This document shows positions 43,272 to 50,599 of a stretch of 64,000 nucleotides of DNA, one piece after another. Source of the DNA: Terrimesophilobacter sp044508495 (lineage in GTDB: Bacteria; Actinomycetota; Actinomycetes; Actinomycetales; Microbacteriaceae); contig JBIQHP010000001.1 of assembly GCA_044508495.1 (NCBI GenBank), forward strand, positions 16,613-80,612, read 5' to 3'. Each line of letters begins with the position of its first letter. The first letter of the stretch is position 1. Both the position numbers and the translations under genes were made by a program. Below the pieces are notes generated by a model that saw only the letters and a program-made list of their open reading frames with translations, did no database searches and was not told the DNA's origin.

Positions 43272-44585
43272 ATGCCCTCCGCGCTCCCGATCGCCGACCC
43301 GGCGCCCCTCGACGGGCTGCTGCCGGCATCCGTCGCCGAGGGGGCGGCCGAGCGCGATCTCGGCGTCTACCTGCACGTGCCGTTCTGCCGGGTGCGCTGC
43401 GGGTATTGCGACTTCAACACCTACACCGCCGAGGAGCTGCGGGGGACCAAACGGGCCGACTACGCCGGGCAGGCGATCGCCGAGGTCTCGCTCGCCGCGC
43501 ACGTGCTCGAGGACGCCGGGCTGCCATCGCGTCCCGTCTCGACGGTCTTCTTCGGCGGCGGTACCCCGACGCTGCTCCCGCCCCCCGACCTCGTGGCGAT
43601 GCTCTCGGCCGTGCGCGACACCTGGGGGCTCGCTCCGGATGCCGAGATCACGACGGAGGCCAATCCCGACTCGGTCGACGCCGGCTACCTGCTCGCTCTC
43701 CGGGAGGCCGGGTTCACGAGGGTCTCCTTCGGGATGCAGTCCGCCGTACCGCACGTGCTCGCGACCCTCGAGCGCACGCACGACCCCGAGCGCGTGCCGC
43801 TCGTCGTGCGCTGGGCGCGGGATGCCGGCCTCGACGTGAGCCTCGACCTCATCTACAACACGCCGGGCGAGAGCCTCGACGACTGGCGCGCGTCGCTCGA
43901 GGCGGCGATCGCCCAGGAGCCCGACCACCTGAGCGCCTACTCGCTCATCGTCGAGGACGGCACGAAGCTCGCGCGGCAGATCCGTCGCGGCGAGATCGCC
44001 CAGCCCGACGACGACCTCGCCGCCGAGCAGTACGAGCTCGCCGACCGGATGCTCGCCGACGCCGGCTACGAATGGTACGAGGTGAGCAACTGGGCCCTTC
44101 GAGCCCTTCGGGACGGTCGCCCGGCGACCTCCTCAGGGACCAACTCTCGCCCGGCGACCTCCCCAGGGCGAGCTCGTGACTTCCGGTCGCGCCACAACCT
44201 CGGCTACTGGCGGGGCCAGGACTGGTGGGGGGTCGGCCCCGGTGCCCACAGTCACGTCGGCGGGGTGCGCTGGTGGAACGTCAAGCACCCCGCCGCCTAC
44301 GCCGAGCGGATCCTCGCCGGCCAGTCGCCCGCCGCGGGACGAGAGAGCCTCGACGAGGAGACCCGCCGGGTCGAGCGGGTGCTGCTCGCGACGCGCATCC
44401 GGGACGGGCTGCCGACGACCGAGCTCACGGATGGCGGCCGCACGGCCGTCGCCGGCCTCATCGCCGACGGTCTCGTCGAGCCCGCCGAGGCGCTCCGCGG
44501 CAGGGTCGTGCCGACCCTGCGCGGGCGGCTGCTCGGGGATGCCGTGGTGCGCGCGCTGCTGCCCGAAACTCCGCCGGTTGAGTAG
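43272..44585 (+). CDS. hemW: HemW-like radical SAM protein (heme chaperone)
   Basis: A 437-residue radical-SAM protein related to coproporphyrinogen dehydrogenase but acting as a heme chaperone. The cluster motif is VPFCRVRCGYCDFN (CxxxCxxC), with FFGGGTPTLL and the C-terminal winged region. SRHNLGYWRGQDWWGVGPGA is the HemW signature. Before that signature about 29 residues (LRALRDGRPATSSGTNSRPA and on) replace a loop that is only a few residues in relatives. The stop TAG lies inside a palindromic repeat. GAGAAT six bases before the ATG resembles the leaderless -10 boxes. Confidence 0.9.
   Translation: MPSALPIADPAPLDGLLPASVAEGAAERDLGVYLHVPFCRVRCGYCDFNTYTAEELRGTKRADYAGQAIAEVSLAAHVLEDAGLPSRPVSTVFFGGGTPTLLPPPDLVAMLSAVRDTWGLAPDAEITTEANPDSVDAGYLLALREAGFTRVSFGMQSAVPHVLATLERTHDPERVPLVVRWARDAGLDVSLDLIYNTPGESLDDWRASLEAAIAQEPDHLSAYSLIVEDGTKLARQIRRGEIAQPDDDLAAEQYELADRMLADAGYEWYEVSNWALRALRDGRPATSSGTNSRPATSPGRARDFRSRHNLGYWRGQDWWGVGPGAHSHVGGVRWWNVKHPAAYAERILAGQSPAAGRESLDEETRRVERVLLATRIRDGLPTTELTDGGRTAVAGLIADGLVEPAEALRGRVVPTLRGRLLGDAVVRALLPETPPVE
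44097..44182 (+). repeat. Repeat-derived insertion in frame inside hemW
   Basis: TCGCCCGGCGACCT occurs twice, 30 bases apart (44117 and 44147), each followed by CCNCAGGG. GGTCGCC-C-GGCGACC is a perfect inverted repeat, and CCCTTCGAG at the left faces CTCAGGGACC at the right, like another repeat type common in this bacterial family. The frame is preserved. Confidence 0.6.
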
Positions 44586-44610
44586 CGCGTAGCGCGTATC
44601 GAAACCAGCG
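44574..44610 (+). repeat. Palindromic repeat overlapping the hemW stop
   Basis: CCGGTTGAGTAGCGCGTAGC then GCGTATCGAAACCAGCG. The in-frame GAG-TAG of the element provides the last residue and stop codon of hemW. Confidence 0.8.
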
Positions 44611-44639
44611 GATCGAACATGACGGGCTGCACGCGATGC

Positions 44640-44679
44640 GCGGTTTCGATACGCCGCCTACGGCGGCTACTCAACCGGC
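44640..44679 (-). repeat. Palindromic repeat, inverted copy
   Basis: GCGGTTTCGATACGCCGCC then TACGGCGGCTACTCAACCGG, the reverse-orientation partner of the copy at 44574, with 29 bases between. Together they can form a large hairpin between hemW and the convergent DUF4870 gene and may act as a terminator. Confidence 0.8.
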
Positions 44680-44689
44680 GAGGTGGTTT

Positions 44690-45064
44690 CTACTTGATGA
44701 ACTTGATCGCGAGCGGGTACTCGTAGTACTCGCCCTTGTTGGCGGCGACCGCGGCGAGGATGCTGAACACGATGTTCGCGATCGCCACGGCGGCCAGGAT
44801 GAGGATCCCGATGACGATGAGCGAGGTCACGACACCGACGGCGCCCGCGATGAGCAGCGTGATCTGGAAGTTGAGCGCCGTGCCGGTGTGCTGCCGCACG
44901 AACGGCCCGCGGTCCTTGAGCACGATGTAGCCGATGAGCGCGGGGAGGAAGTTGAAGAAGATGCCGCCGAGGTGCACGAGAAGCGACCAGAGCTTCTCGT
45001 CTGCGGGGCTGAGCGGCTGGGCGGTCTGGTAGGGGTTGGCCGGTGGCGGCGCGGTGTCTGACAT
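44690..45064 (-). CDS. DUF4870-family membrane protein (second of tandem pair)
   Basis: A 124-residue membrane protein of the DUF4870 (Tic20-like) family. A Pro-rich N-terminus is followed by LSPADEKLWSLLVHLGGIFF, GYIVLKDRGPFVRQHTGTAL and NFQI, the family signature, and then two to three further helices ending in YPLAIKFIK. The function is unknown. It is a paralogue of the gene at 45127-45537, 62 bases upstream on the same strand, from which it is separated by a strong hairpin. Confidence 0.85.
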   Translation of the reverse strand: MSDTAPPPANPYQTAQPLSPADEKLWSLLVHLGGIFFNFLPALIGYIVLKDRGPFVRQHTGTALNFQITLLIAGAVGVVTSLIVIGILILAAVAIANIVFSILAAVAANKGEYYEYPLAIKFIK

Positions 45065-45077
45065 GGCCCCATTAAAG

Positions 45078-45110
45078 CAGGCGAGCCGGGCAATGCGCCC
45101 GGCTCGCCTG
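45078..45110. terminator. 14-bp perfect hairpin between the two DUF4870 genes
   Basis: CAGGCGAGCCGGGC (45078-45091) and its exact complement (45097-45110) flank a five-base loop. A short T-rich stretch (CTTTAATG) follows on the minus strand, so it can terminate or attenuate the upstream gene. Confidence 0.75.
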
Positions 45111-45126
45111 GAGAAACGCTTCGCGG

Positions 45127-45537
45127 CTACTTGATGAACCGGAAGTTGAACGGGTAGCGGTAGTTGCCGCCGCCGTTGACCTTGATGCCGCCCATGATCG
45201 AGAAGGCGACGTTCGCCAGGTAGATGAGCCATCCGATGAGCGTGAGGATCCAGACGAGGTTCCAGAGCCCGCTCACGAGGAACACCGAGGTGAGGATCGC
45301 GGCGACGATCGTCCACGCGATGTAGATGATGAGGAAGGTGATCTGCCAGTTGAGGGCTTCCTTGCTCTCCTGCTTGGTGAGGGCGCCACGGTCCTTGAAC
45401 ACGAGGAAGATGATGAGCGACGGCAGGATCCAGAGGATTCCGCCGAAGTGGGCGAACGACGCCCACTGCTTGTCCTCGGCAGCCGTCAACGGTGCCGCCG
45501 GCTGCGGCTCTGCGGCCGGTGGGGTTTGATCAGTCAT
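45127..45537 (-). CDS. DUF4870-family membrane protein (first of tandem pair)
   Basis: A 136-residue paralogue of the preceding gene. It has the same plan: a Pro/Ala-rich N-terminus, DKQWASFAHFGGILWILPSL, FLVFKDRGALTKQESKEALN and WQITF, then helices and the closing YRYPFNFRFIK, matching YEYPLAIKFIK in its neighbour. The function is unknown. It is divergent from hrcA, with about 200 bases between. Confidence 0.85.
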   Translation of the reverse strand: MTDQTPPAAEPQPAAPLTAAEDKQWASFAHFGGILWILPSLIIFLVFKDRGALTKQESKEALNWQITFLIIYIAWTIVAAILTSVFLVSGLWNLVWILTLIGWLIYLANVAFSIMGGIKVNGGGNYRYPFNFRFIK

Positions 45538-45696
45538 TAACTTTGCCTTTCAGGTGTTCGAGTCCGGCCCTCGGGGGGTGCGGACTGGGCCGGCCTTGGC
45601 ATGCCCCTCATGGGAGGGTAGGGCACAAGCTCACCCATAAGGTACTGCCCTTGCCTCCTGGGTGCAACGCCTGTCATGTGGTATGTCGCGATACCA

Positions 45697-45723
45697 TTGG
45701 CAGTCGAGGGACCTGAGTGCCAG
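45697..45723. promoter_or_regulatory. CIRCE operator upstream of hrcA
   Basis: TTGGCAGTC-N9-GAGTGCCAG is a near-perfect match to the CIRCE element (TTAGCACTC-N9-GAGTGCTAA), the binding site of HrcA. It starts 45 bases before the hrcA GTG, and TACCAT (45692-45697) beside it may be the -10 box. Autoregulation of the hrcA-dnaJ heat-shock operon follows. Confidence 0.85.
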
Positions 45724-45741
45724 GGACGGAAGGGCGTGCGA

Positions 45742-46764
45742 GTGGCTACCGATCGCAGTCTCGATGTCCTGCGCGTCATCGTGCAGGACTATGTCGCCTC
45801 GCGCGAGCCGGTTGGCTCGAAGTCGATCGTCGAGAGGCACTCCTTCGGAGTCTCCGCCGCGACCATCCGCAACGACATGGCGCTGCTCGAGGAGGAGGAG
45901 CTCATCACCGCTCCGCACACCTCCTCGGGGCGCATCCCGACCGACAAGGGCTACCGCGTCTTCGTGGATCGGCTCGCCGACCTCCGACCGCTCACGGCGG
46001 CGCAGCGGCAGGCGATCGAGACCTTCCTGGGGCACGCGAGCGACCTCGACGAGGTGCTCACGCGCACCGTCCGCCTGCTCTCCCAGCTCACCCATCAGGT
46101 CGCGCTCGTGCAGTACCCGTCGCTCGGGCGCTCGCGCATCCGGCACATCGAGCTCGTGCCGCTCAGCACGCTCCGGCTCATGATCGTGCTCATCACCGAC
46201 ACCGGACGGGTCGAGCAGCGGCACATCGACGTCGCGACGCCGCTCGACGACGCCTTCCTCGGCGAGGTCCGCGCGAAGCTCAACAGCGCGCTCGGGGGGC
46301 TGAGCATGGCGGATGCCGCCACGGCGCTCGACGGGGTCGTCGACTCCTTCCAGCCCTCTCGCCGGGCCTTCCTCGCAGAGGTCGTCGAGAGCCTCAAGGA
46401 GCAGATCGCCGCGAACCGCGGCGAGAAGCTGCTCATGGCGGGGGCGGCGAATCTGGCCCTCACGGCGGAGGACTTCGGCGGCAGCATCTACCCGGTGCTC
46501 GAGGCGATCGAGGAGCAGGTCACCCTGCTCAAGCTCTTCGCCGAGATGGAGCCCGACCACACCGGGCTCGCGACGAGCATCGGCAGCGAGAACGCCGCCT
46601 TCGGGCTCGGCGAGACCTCCGTGCTCGCGAGCGGCTACACCTCCGCGGGCGGAGAGTTCGCGCGCATCGGCGTGCTCGGACCGACGAGGATGGATTACTC
46701 GAACAACATGGCAGCGGTGCGCGCCGTCGCCCGTTACCTCTCTCGCCTGCTCGGCGAGGAATGA
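45742..46764 (+). CDS. hrcA: Heat-inducible transcription repressor HrcA
   Basis: A 340-residue repressor of heat-shock genes through CIRCE. The winged helix is seen as SREPVGSKSIVERHSFGVSA then ATIRNDMALLEEEELI, followed by HTSSGRIPTDKGYRVFVDRL. The C-terminus has GVLGPTRMDYSNNMAAVRAV, the family end signature. The GTG at 45742 gives the usual start VATDRSLDVLRV and follows GGAAGG. A CIRCE element lies just upstream, and dnaJ follows 17 bases downstream. Confidence 0.95.
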   Translation: MATDRSLDVLRVIVQDYVASREPVGSKSIVERHSFGVSAATIRNDMALLEEEELITAPHTSSGRIPTDKGYRVFVDRLADLRPLTAAQRQAIETFLGHASDLDEVLTRTVRLLSQLTHQVALVQYPSLGRSRIRHIELVPLSTLRLMIVLITDTGRVEQRHIDVATPLDDAFLGEVRAKLNSALGGLSMADAATALDGVVDSFQPSRRAFLAEVVESLKEQIAANRGEKLLMAGAANLALTAEDFGGSIYPVLEAIEEQVTLLKLFAEMEPDHTGLATSIGSENAAFGLGETSVLASGYTSAGGEFARIGVLGPTRMDYSNNMAAVRAVARYLSRLLGEE

Positions 46765-46781
46765 CACGCAAGGGACAGTGA

Positions 46782-47879
46782 GTGGCAGACCACTACGAGG
46801 TGCTCGGAGTCGAACGGACGGCGACGCCCGAGGAGATCAAGAAGGCTTACCGCCGCCTGGCGCGCGAGTTGCATCCGGACGTCAACCCGGGTGCCGAGGC
46901 CCAGGAGAAGTTCAAGCTCGTGACGCACGCCTATGACGTGCTCTCCGACCCTCAGCAGCGTGAGCAGTACGACCTCGGCGGCCAGGGCGGCTTCGGCGCG
47001 GGCTTCGGCGGCTTCGGCGACATCTTCGAGACCTTCTTCGGCGCCGCCCAGCGCAGCTCGGGGCCACGATCCCGCCGGGAGCGCGGCCAGGATGCGCTGC
47101 TGCGCATCGAGGTCGAGCTCGGCGACGTGATCTTCGGCATCAAGCGGGATCTCGAAGTCGACACCGCGGTCGTCTGCGGGACCTGCGAGGGCTCGTGCTG
47201 CGCGCCGGGGACCCAGCCGGTCACGTGCGACATCTGCCAGGGCACCGGTCAGATCCAGCGCTCGGTGAGGAGCCTGCTCGGCAACGTCATGACCTCGAGC
47301 CCGTGCGGGACCTGCCGCGGCTACGGGACCGTCATCACGAACCCGTGCCCGACCTGCGGCGGTCAGGGTCGCGTGCGCGCCCGCCGGAAGGTCGCCGTCG
47401 AGATCCCGGCTGGCGTCGAGACGGGGCTGCGGCTCCAGCTCACCGGCCAGGGCGAGGTCGGTCCGGCCGGAGGCGCCAACGGGGACCTCTTCCTCGAGGT
47501 CAAGGTGCGTCACCACGACATCTTCAGCCGGAACGGCGACGACCTCCTGGCCACCCTCGAGGTCCAGATGGCGGATGCGATCCTCGGCACGACCGCCACG
47601 ATCGAGGCTCTCGACGGCCCGGTGACGGTCGAGGTCAAGCCGGGCACGCAGAGCGCCGAGGTCATCACGGTCAAGGACCGCGGCGTCACCCATCTGCGGG
47701 GCTCCGGTCGCGGCGCCCTCAGGATCGGCGTTCAGGTCGTCACCCCCGCCAAGCTCGACGCCAGGCAGCAGGAGCTCATCAGGCAGTTCGCCGGAACGCG
47801 CAAGCCGGTCCCGCCGATCCTGACCCACTTCCAGCAGGGCCTGTTCCAGAAGCTGCGCGATCGCTTCGTGGGCATCTGA
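46782..47879 (+). CDS. dnaJ: Molecular chaperone DnaJ
   Basis: A 365-residue class-A Hsp40 that feeds substrates to DnaK. The J domain has ELHPDVNPG (HPD triad), then a Gly/Phe-rich linker (GGFGAGFGGFGD). The zinc region has four Cys modules (CGTCEGSC, CDICQGTG, CGTCRGYG, CPTCGGQG), and the substrate-binding domain ends in DRFVGI. In the first module the final Gly is Cys. It is probably the hrcA-linked DnaJ2, as dnaK operons in actinobacteria usually carry another copy. Confidence 0.95.
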   Translation: MADHYEVLGVERTATPEEIKKAYRRLARELHPDVNPGAEAQEKFKLVTHAYDVLSDPQQREQYDLGGQGGFGAGFGGFGDIFETFFGAAQRSSGPRSRRERGQDALLRIEVELGDVIFGIKRDLEVDTAVVCGTCEGSCCAPGTQPVTCDICQGTGQIQRSVRSLLGNVMTSSPCGTCRGYGTVITNPCPTCGGQGRVRARRKVAVEIPAGVETGLRLQLTGQGEVGPAGGANGDLFLEVKVRHHDIFSRNGDDLLATLEVQMADAILGTTATIEALDGPVTVEVKPGTQSAEVITVKDRGVTHLRGSGRGALRIGVQVVTPAKLDARQQELIRQFAGTRKPVPPILTHFQQGLFQKLRDRFVGI

Positions 47880-47895
47880 GCCGACCGCGGGCGAC

Positions 47896-48624
47896 ATGGC
47901 GCACTTCTACCTGAGCGAGTCGGTGGCGGATGCCGTGGCCGGCTCGACCGTCACGGTGACGGGGCGGGAGGCGCACCACGCGGTCACCGTGGGGCGGCTC
48001 AGGACCGGCGAACGACTGAGCGTCGGCGACGGCAGGGGACTCGTGGCCGAGGGAGTCGTCGGGGTCGTCGAGAGCGGCCGCTTCGAGCTCTCGGTCGAGT
48101 CGACCCGCTTCGAGGAGTCCCCGAGCCCGGCGCTCTGGCTGGCCCAGGCCCTCGCCAAGAACGATCGGGACGAGCTCGCCATCCAGGCGGCGACCGAGCT
48201 CGGGATCGACGGGGTCATCCCATGGGCGGCCGGGCGGTCGATCGTCAAGTGGGAGGGGGCGAAGGTAGGGAAGCACGAGGAGCGGTGGGCGAGCATCCTG
48301 CGGGAGGCGAGCAAGCAGTCGATGCGCCATCGCGTGCCCGAGCTCCGGCCGCTCGCGTCCACGGCGGCCCTCGCGAAGCTGGGGGAGGACTTCCAGCTCG
48401 TCGTGCTCGAGCCGACGGCCACGACGCCGCTCGGCTCCCTGCGCGCCGACGGCCGTGACCTGCTGCTCGTCGTGGGACCGGAGGGCGGGATCGCCCCGGC
48501 CGAGCTCACGCGTTTCGAGGCGGCGGGGGCATCCGCGGTGTCGCTCGGCCGGAATGTGCTGCGCGCGAGCACGGCAGGGCCGGCGGCGATCGCGGTGCTG
48601 GCCACGACGCTCGGCCGCTGGTAG
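47896..48624 (+). CDS. rsmE: 16S rRNA (uracil-1498-N3) methyltransferase
   Basis: A 242-residue SPOUT methyltransferase that modifies U1498 in the ribosomal decoding region. A PUA-like N-terminal domain (REAHHAVTVGRLRTGERLSV) precedes the knotted catalytic domain with ERWASILREASKQSMRHRVP and LLVVGPEGGIAPAELTRFEA, and then VSLGRNVLRASTAGPAAIAV, the SAM-binding knot. It lies 16 bases after dnaJ in the usual order. Confidence 0.93.
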   Translation: MAHFYLSESVADAVAGSTVTVTGREAHHAVTVGRLRTGERLSVGDGRGLVAEGVVGVVESGRFELSVESTRFEESPSPALWLAQALAKNDRDELAIQAATELGIDGVIPWAAGRSIVKWEGAKVGKHEERWASILREASKQSMRHRVPELRPLASTAALAKLGEDFQLVVLEPTATTPLGSLRADGRDLLLVVGPEGGIAPAELTRFEAAGASAVSLGRNVLRASTAGPAAIAVLATTLGRW

Positions 48625-48665
48625 CGCGACGCCCGTCCGCTCGAGGGGGAGAGTGCCCGAACGGG

Positions 48666-48671
48666 TACGAT
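48666..48671 (+). promoter_or_regulatory. -10 box of the HIT-family gene
   Basis: TACGAT lies seven bases before the ATG at 48679. This suggests an internal leaderless start within the long operon. Confidence 0.5.
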
Positions 48672-48678
48672 GGTCTCC

Positions 48679-49047
48679 ATGCCGGAAACCCAGGAGCCGT
48701 CGATCTTCACGCGGATCGTCGCGCGCGAGATCCCGGCCGAGATCGTGTTCGAGAGCGACACGGTCATCGCGTTCCGGGACATCAAGCCGCAGGCGCCGGT
48801 GCACCTTCTCGTCGTGCCGAAGACCGAGGCCTATCGCAACGTCTCCGAGCTCGCAGCCGGCGACCCCGCCCTGCTCGCCGAGCTCGTCGCGACGGCGAAG
48901 GAGCTCGCCGGGGAGCACTCGGGTGGCGAGTACCGGCTGATCTTCAACGAGGGCGAGTCGGCGGGGCAGACCGTCTTCCACGTGCACGCCCATGTGCTCG
49001 GGGCGAGCCCGGGCGGCGAACTGGCGGAAGGCACCCTTGGCCAGTAG
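48679..49047 (+). CDS. HIT-family nucleotide hydrolase (HinT-like)
   Basis: A 122-residue purine nucleoside phosphoramidase. The family start SIFTRIVAREIPAEIVFESD, IKPQAPVHLLVVPK and the catalytic histidine triad QTVFHVHAHVLG are present. The ATG at 48679 is preferred over the one at 48670, which overlaps the -10 box. The phoH start lies inside its 3' end. Confidence 0.93.
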   Translation: MPETQEPSIFTRIVAREIPAEIVFESDTVIAFRDIKPQAPVHLLVVPKTEAYRNVSELAAGDPALLAELVATAKELAGEHSGGEYRLIFNEGESAGQTVFHVHAHVLGASPGGELAEGTLGQ

Positions 49048-50137
49048 CGGCGAGCAGGAGGCGCGCGAGCGGTTCGAGGTGGACGGGATCGCGATGGTCC
49101 GCCTGCTCGGGCCGCAGGACCGGCTGCTCAAGACGGTGGAGAGCCAGTTTCCGCTCGTGCGCGTGCTCGTACGGGGCAACGAGGTCACCCTGGAGGGCGA
49201 CGCCGGTCAGGTACGGGAGGCCAGGCGCCTCGTCGAGGAGCTCATCAGCATGGTGCGGAACGGTCAGGAGCTCGGCGAGCCCGAGGTGGAGACCTCGGCC
49301 CGGATGCTCAGGGCCGACCCGGGGACGAGCCCGGCCGAGCTGCTCAGCCAGGCCATCCTCACGACGCGCGGGAGGAGCATCCGGCCCAAGACCCTCGGTC
49401 AGAAGAACTACGTCGACGCGATCGATCGCAACACGATCGTGTTCGGGATCGGCCCGGCCGGGACCGGCAAGACCTACCTGGCCATGGCGAAGGCCGTGCA
49501 GGCGCTGCAGCGCAAGGAGGTCAACCGCATCATCCTCACGCGTCCTGCCGTCGAGGCGGGGGAGCGGCTCGGGTTCCTGCCCGGCACCCTCAACGACAAG
49601 ATCGACCCCTACCTGCGACCGCTCTACGACGCGCTCAACGAGATGATGGACCCCGAGGTCGTCCCCAAGCTCCTCGCGACCGGCACGGTCGAGGTCGCCC
49701 CGCTCGCCTACATGCGCGGGCGCACGCTCAACGACTCCTTCATCATCCTCGACGAGGCCCAGAACACGAGCCCGGAGCAGATGAAGATGTTCCTCACTCG
49801 GCTCGGCTTCGGATCGAAGATGGTCGTCACGGGCGACGTGACCCAGATCGACCTGCCGGCCGGGGCGAGCGGCCTGCAGCTCGTGACGCGCGTGCTCGAC
49901 GAGATCGACGACATCCACTTCGCCCGGCTTACGAGCGAGGACGTCGTGCGCCACAGCCTCGTCGGCCGCATCGTCGACGCCTACACGAAGTACGACGCGG
50001 AGCGGCAGGCGAAGCGCTACGAGCGCGAGCAGGCCGGGCGCGAGCAAGCGGAGGGCGCCAACCGCGAGGAGCGCCGGGCTCCCCTGAACCACGGCAGGTA
50101 CCCTCAGGACCGCAAGCGTCGAGGAGGCAGGGCGTGA
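49037..50137 (+). CDS. phoH: PhoH-family ATPase
   Basis: A 366-residue cytoplasmic ATPase of the PhoH/PhoL type, linked to RNA metabolism. A KH-like N-terminal segment (FPLVRVLVRGNEVTLEGDAG) precedes Walker A (IGPAGTGKTYLAM), ILTRPAVEAGERLGFLPG and Walker B (FIILDEAQNTSPEQMKM). The TTG at 49037 follows GGAAGG and overlaps the HIT stop by 11 bases; an ATG at 49094 is the alternative. The C-terminus is long, basic and polar. The GTG of ybeY overlaps its stop. Confidence 0.92.
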   Translation: MASSGEQEARERFEVDGIAMVRLLGPQDRLLKTVESQFPLVRVLVRGNEVTLEGDAGQVREARRLVEELISMVRNGQELGEPEVETSARMLRADPGTSPAELLSQAILTTRGRSIRPKTLGQKNYVDAIDRNTIVFGIGPAGTGKTYLAMAKAVQALQRKEVNRIILTRPAVEAGERLGFLPGTLNDKIDPYLRPLYDALNEMMDPEVVPKLLATGTVEVAPLAYMRGRTLNDSFIILDEAQNTSPEQMKMFLTRLGFGSKMVVTGDVTQIDLPAGASGLQLVTRVLDEIDDIHFARLTSEDVVRHSLVGRIVDAYTKYDAERQAKRYEREQAGREQAEGANREERRAPLNHGRYPQDRKRRGGRA

Positions 50138-50595
50138 GCATCGAGATCAACAACGAGTCGGCGGTCTCGGTCGACGAGCCCGCCCTCCAACGGCTCGTGA
50201 CCTACGCGCTCGACCAGCTCCACGTGCATCCGGATGCCGAGCTCGGCATCGTGCTCGTCGACGAGGCGGCCATGGAGCAGCTCCACGTGCAGTGGATGGA
50301 CGAGCCGGGGCCGACGGACGTGCTGAGCTTCCCGATGGACGAGCTGAGGCCGGGGACGGACGAGGCCATGACGCCCGCGGGGCTCCTCGGCGACATCGTG
50401 CTGTGCCCGCAGGTCGCGGCGGGCCAGGCGGAGGCCGCCGGTCACGGTCTTCTCGACGAGCTCCTGCTGCTCACCTGCCACGGCCTCCTGCACCTGCTCG
50501 GCTTCGACCACGCCGAGCCGGAGGAGGAGCGGGAGATGTTCGGCATCCAGGGAGACATCCTCGCCGGTTTCGCGCGGGACGAACGAAAACGCTAG
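50134..50595 (+). CDS. ybeY: rRNA maturation endoribonuclease YbeY
   Basis: A 153-residue zinc-dependent RNase in 16S rRNA 3' processing and ribosome quality control. The metal site is seen as TCHGLLHLLGFDHAEPEE (HxxxHxxxxxH), and the conserved MEQLHVQWMDEPGPTDVLSF and GDIVLCPQVA segments precede it. The GTG at 50134 overlaps the phoH stop. It lies between phoH and the CBS-domain protein, as is usual. Confidence 0.94.
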   Translation: MSIEINNESAVSVDEPALQRLVTYALDQLHVHPDAELGIVLVDEAAMEQLHVQWMDEPGPTDVLSFPMDELRPGTDEAMTPAGLLGDIVLCPQVAAGQAEAAGHGLLDELLLLTCHGLLHLLGFDHAEPEEEREMFGIQGDILAGFARDERKR

Positions 50596-50599
50596 GCGC

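Noticed and set aside
43104..44585. hemW frame extended upstream through the second N block
   Set aside because: The extension is read through N. The ATG at 43272 gives a normal HemW N-terminus.
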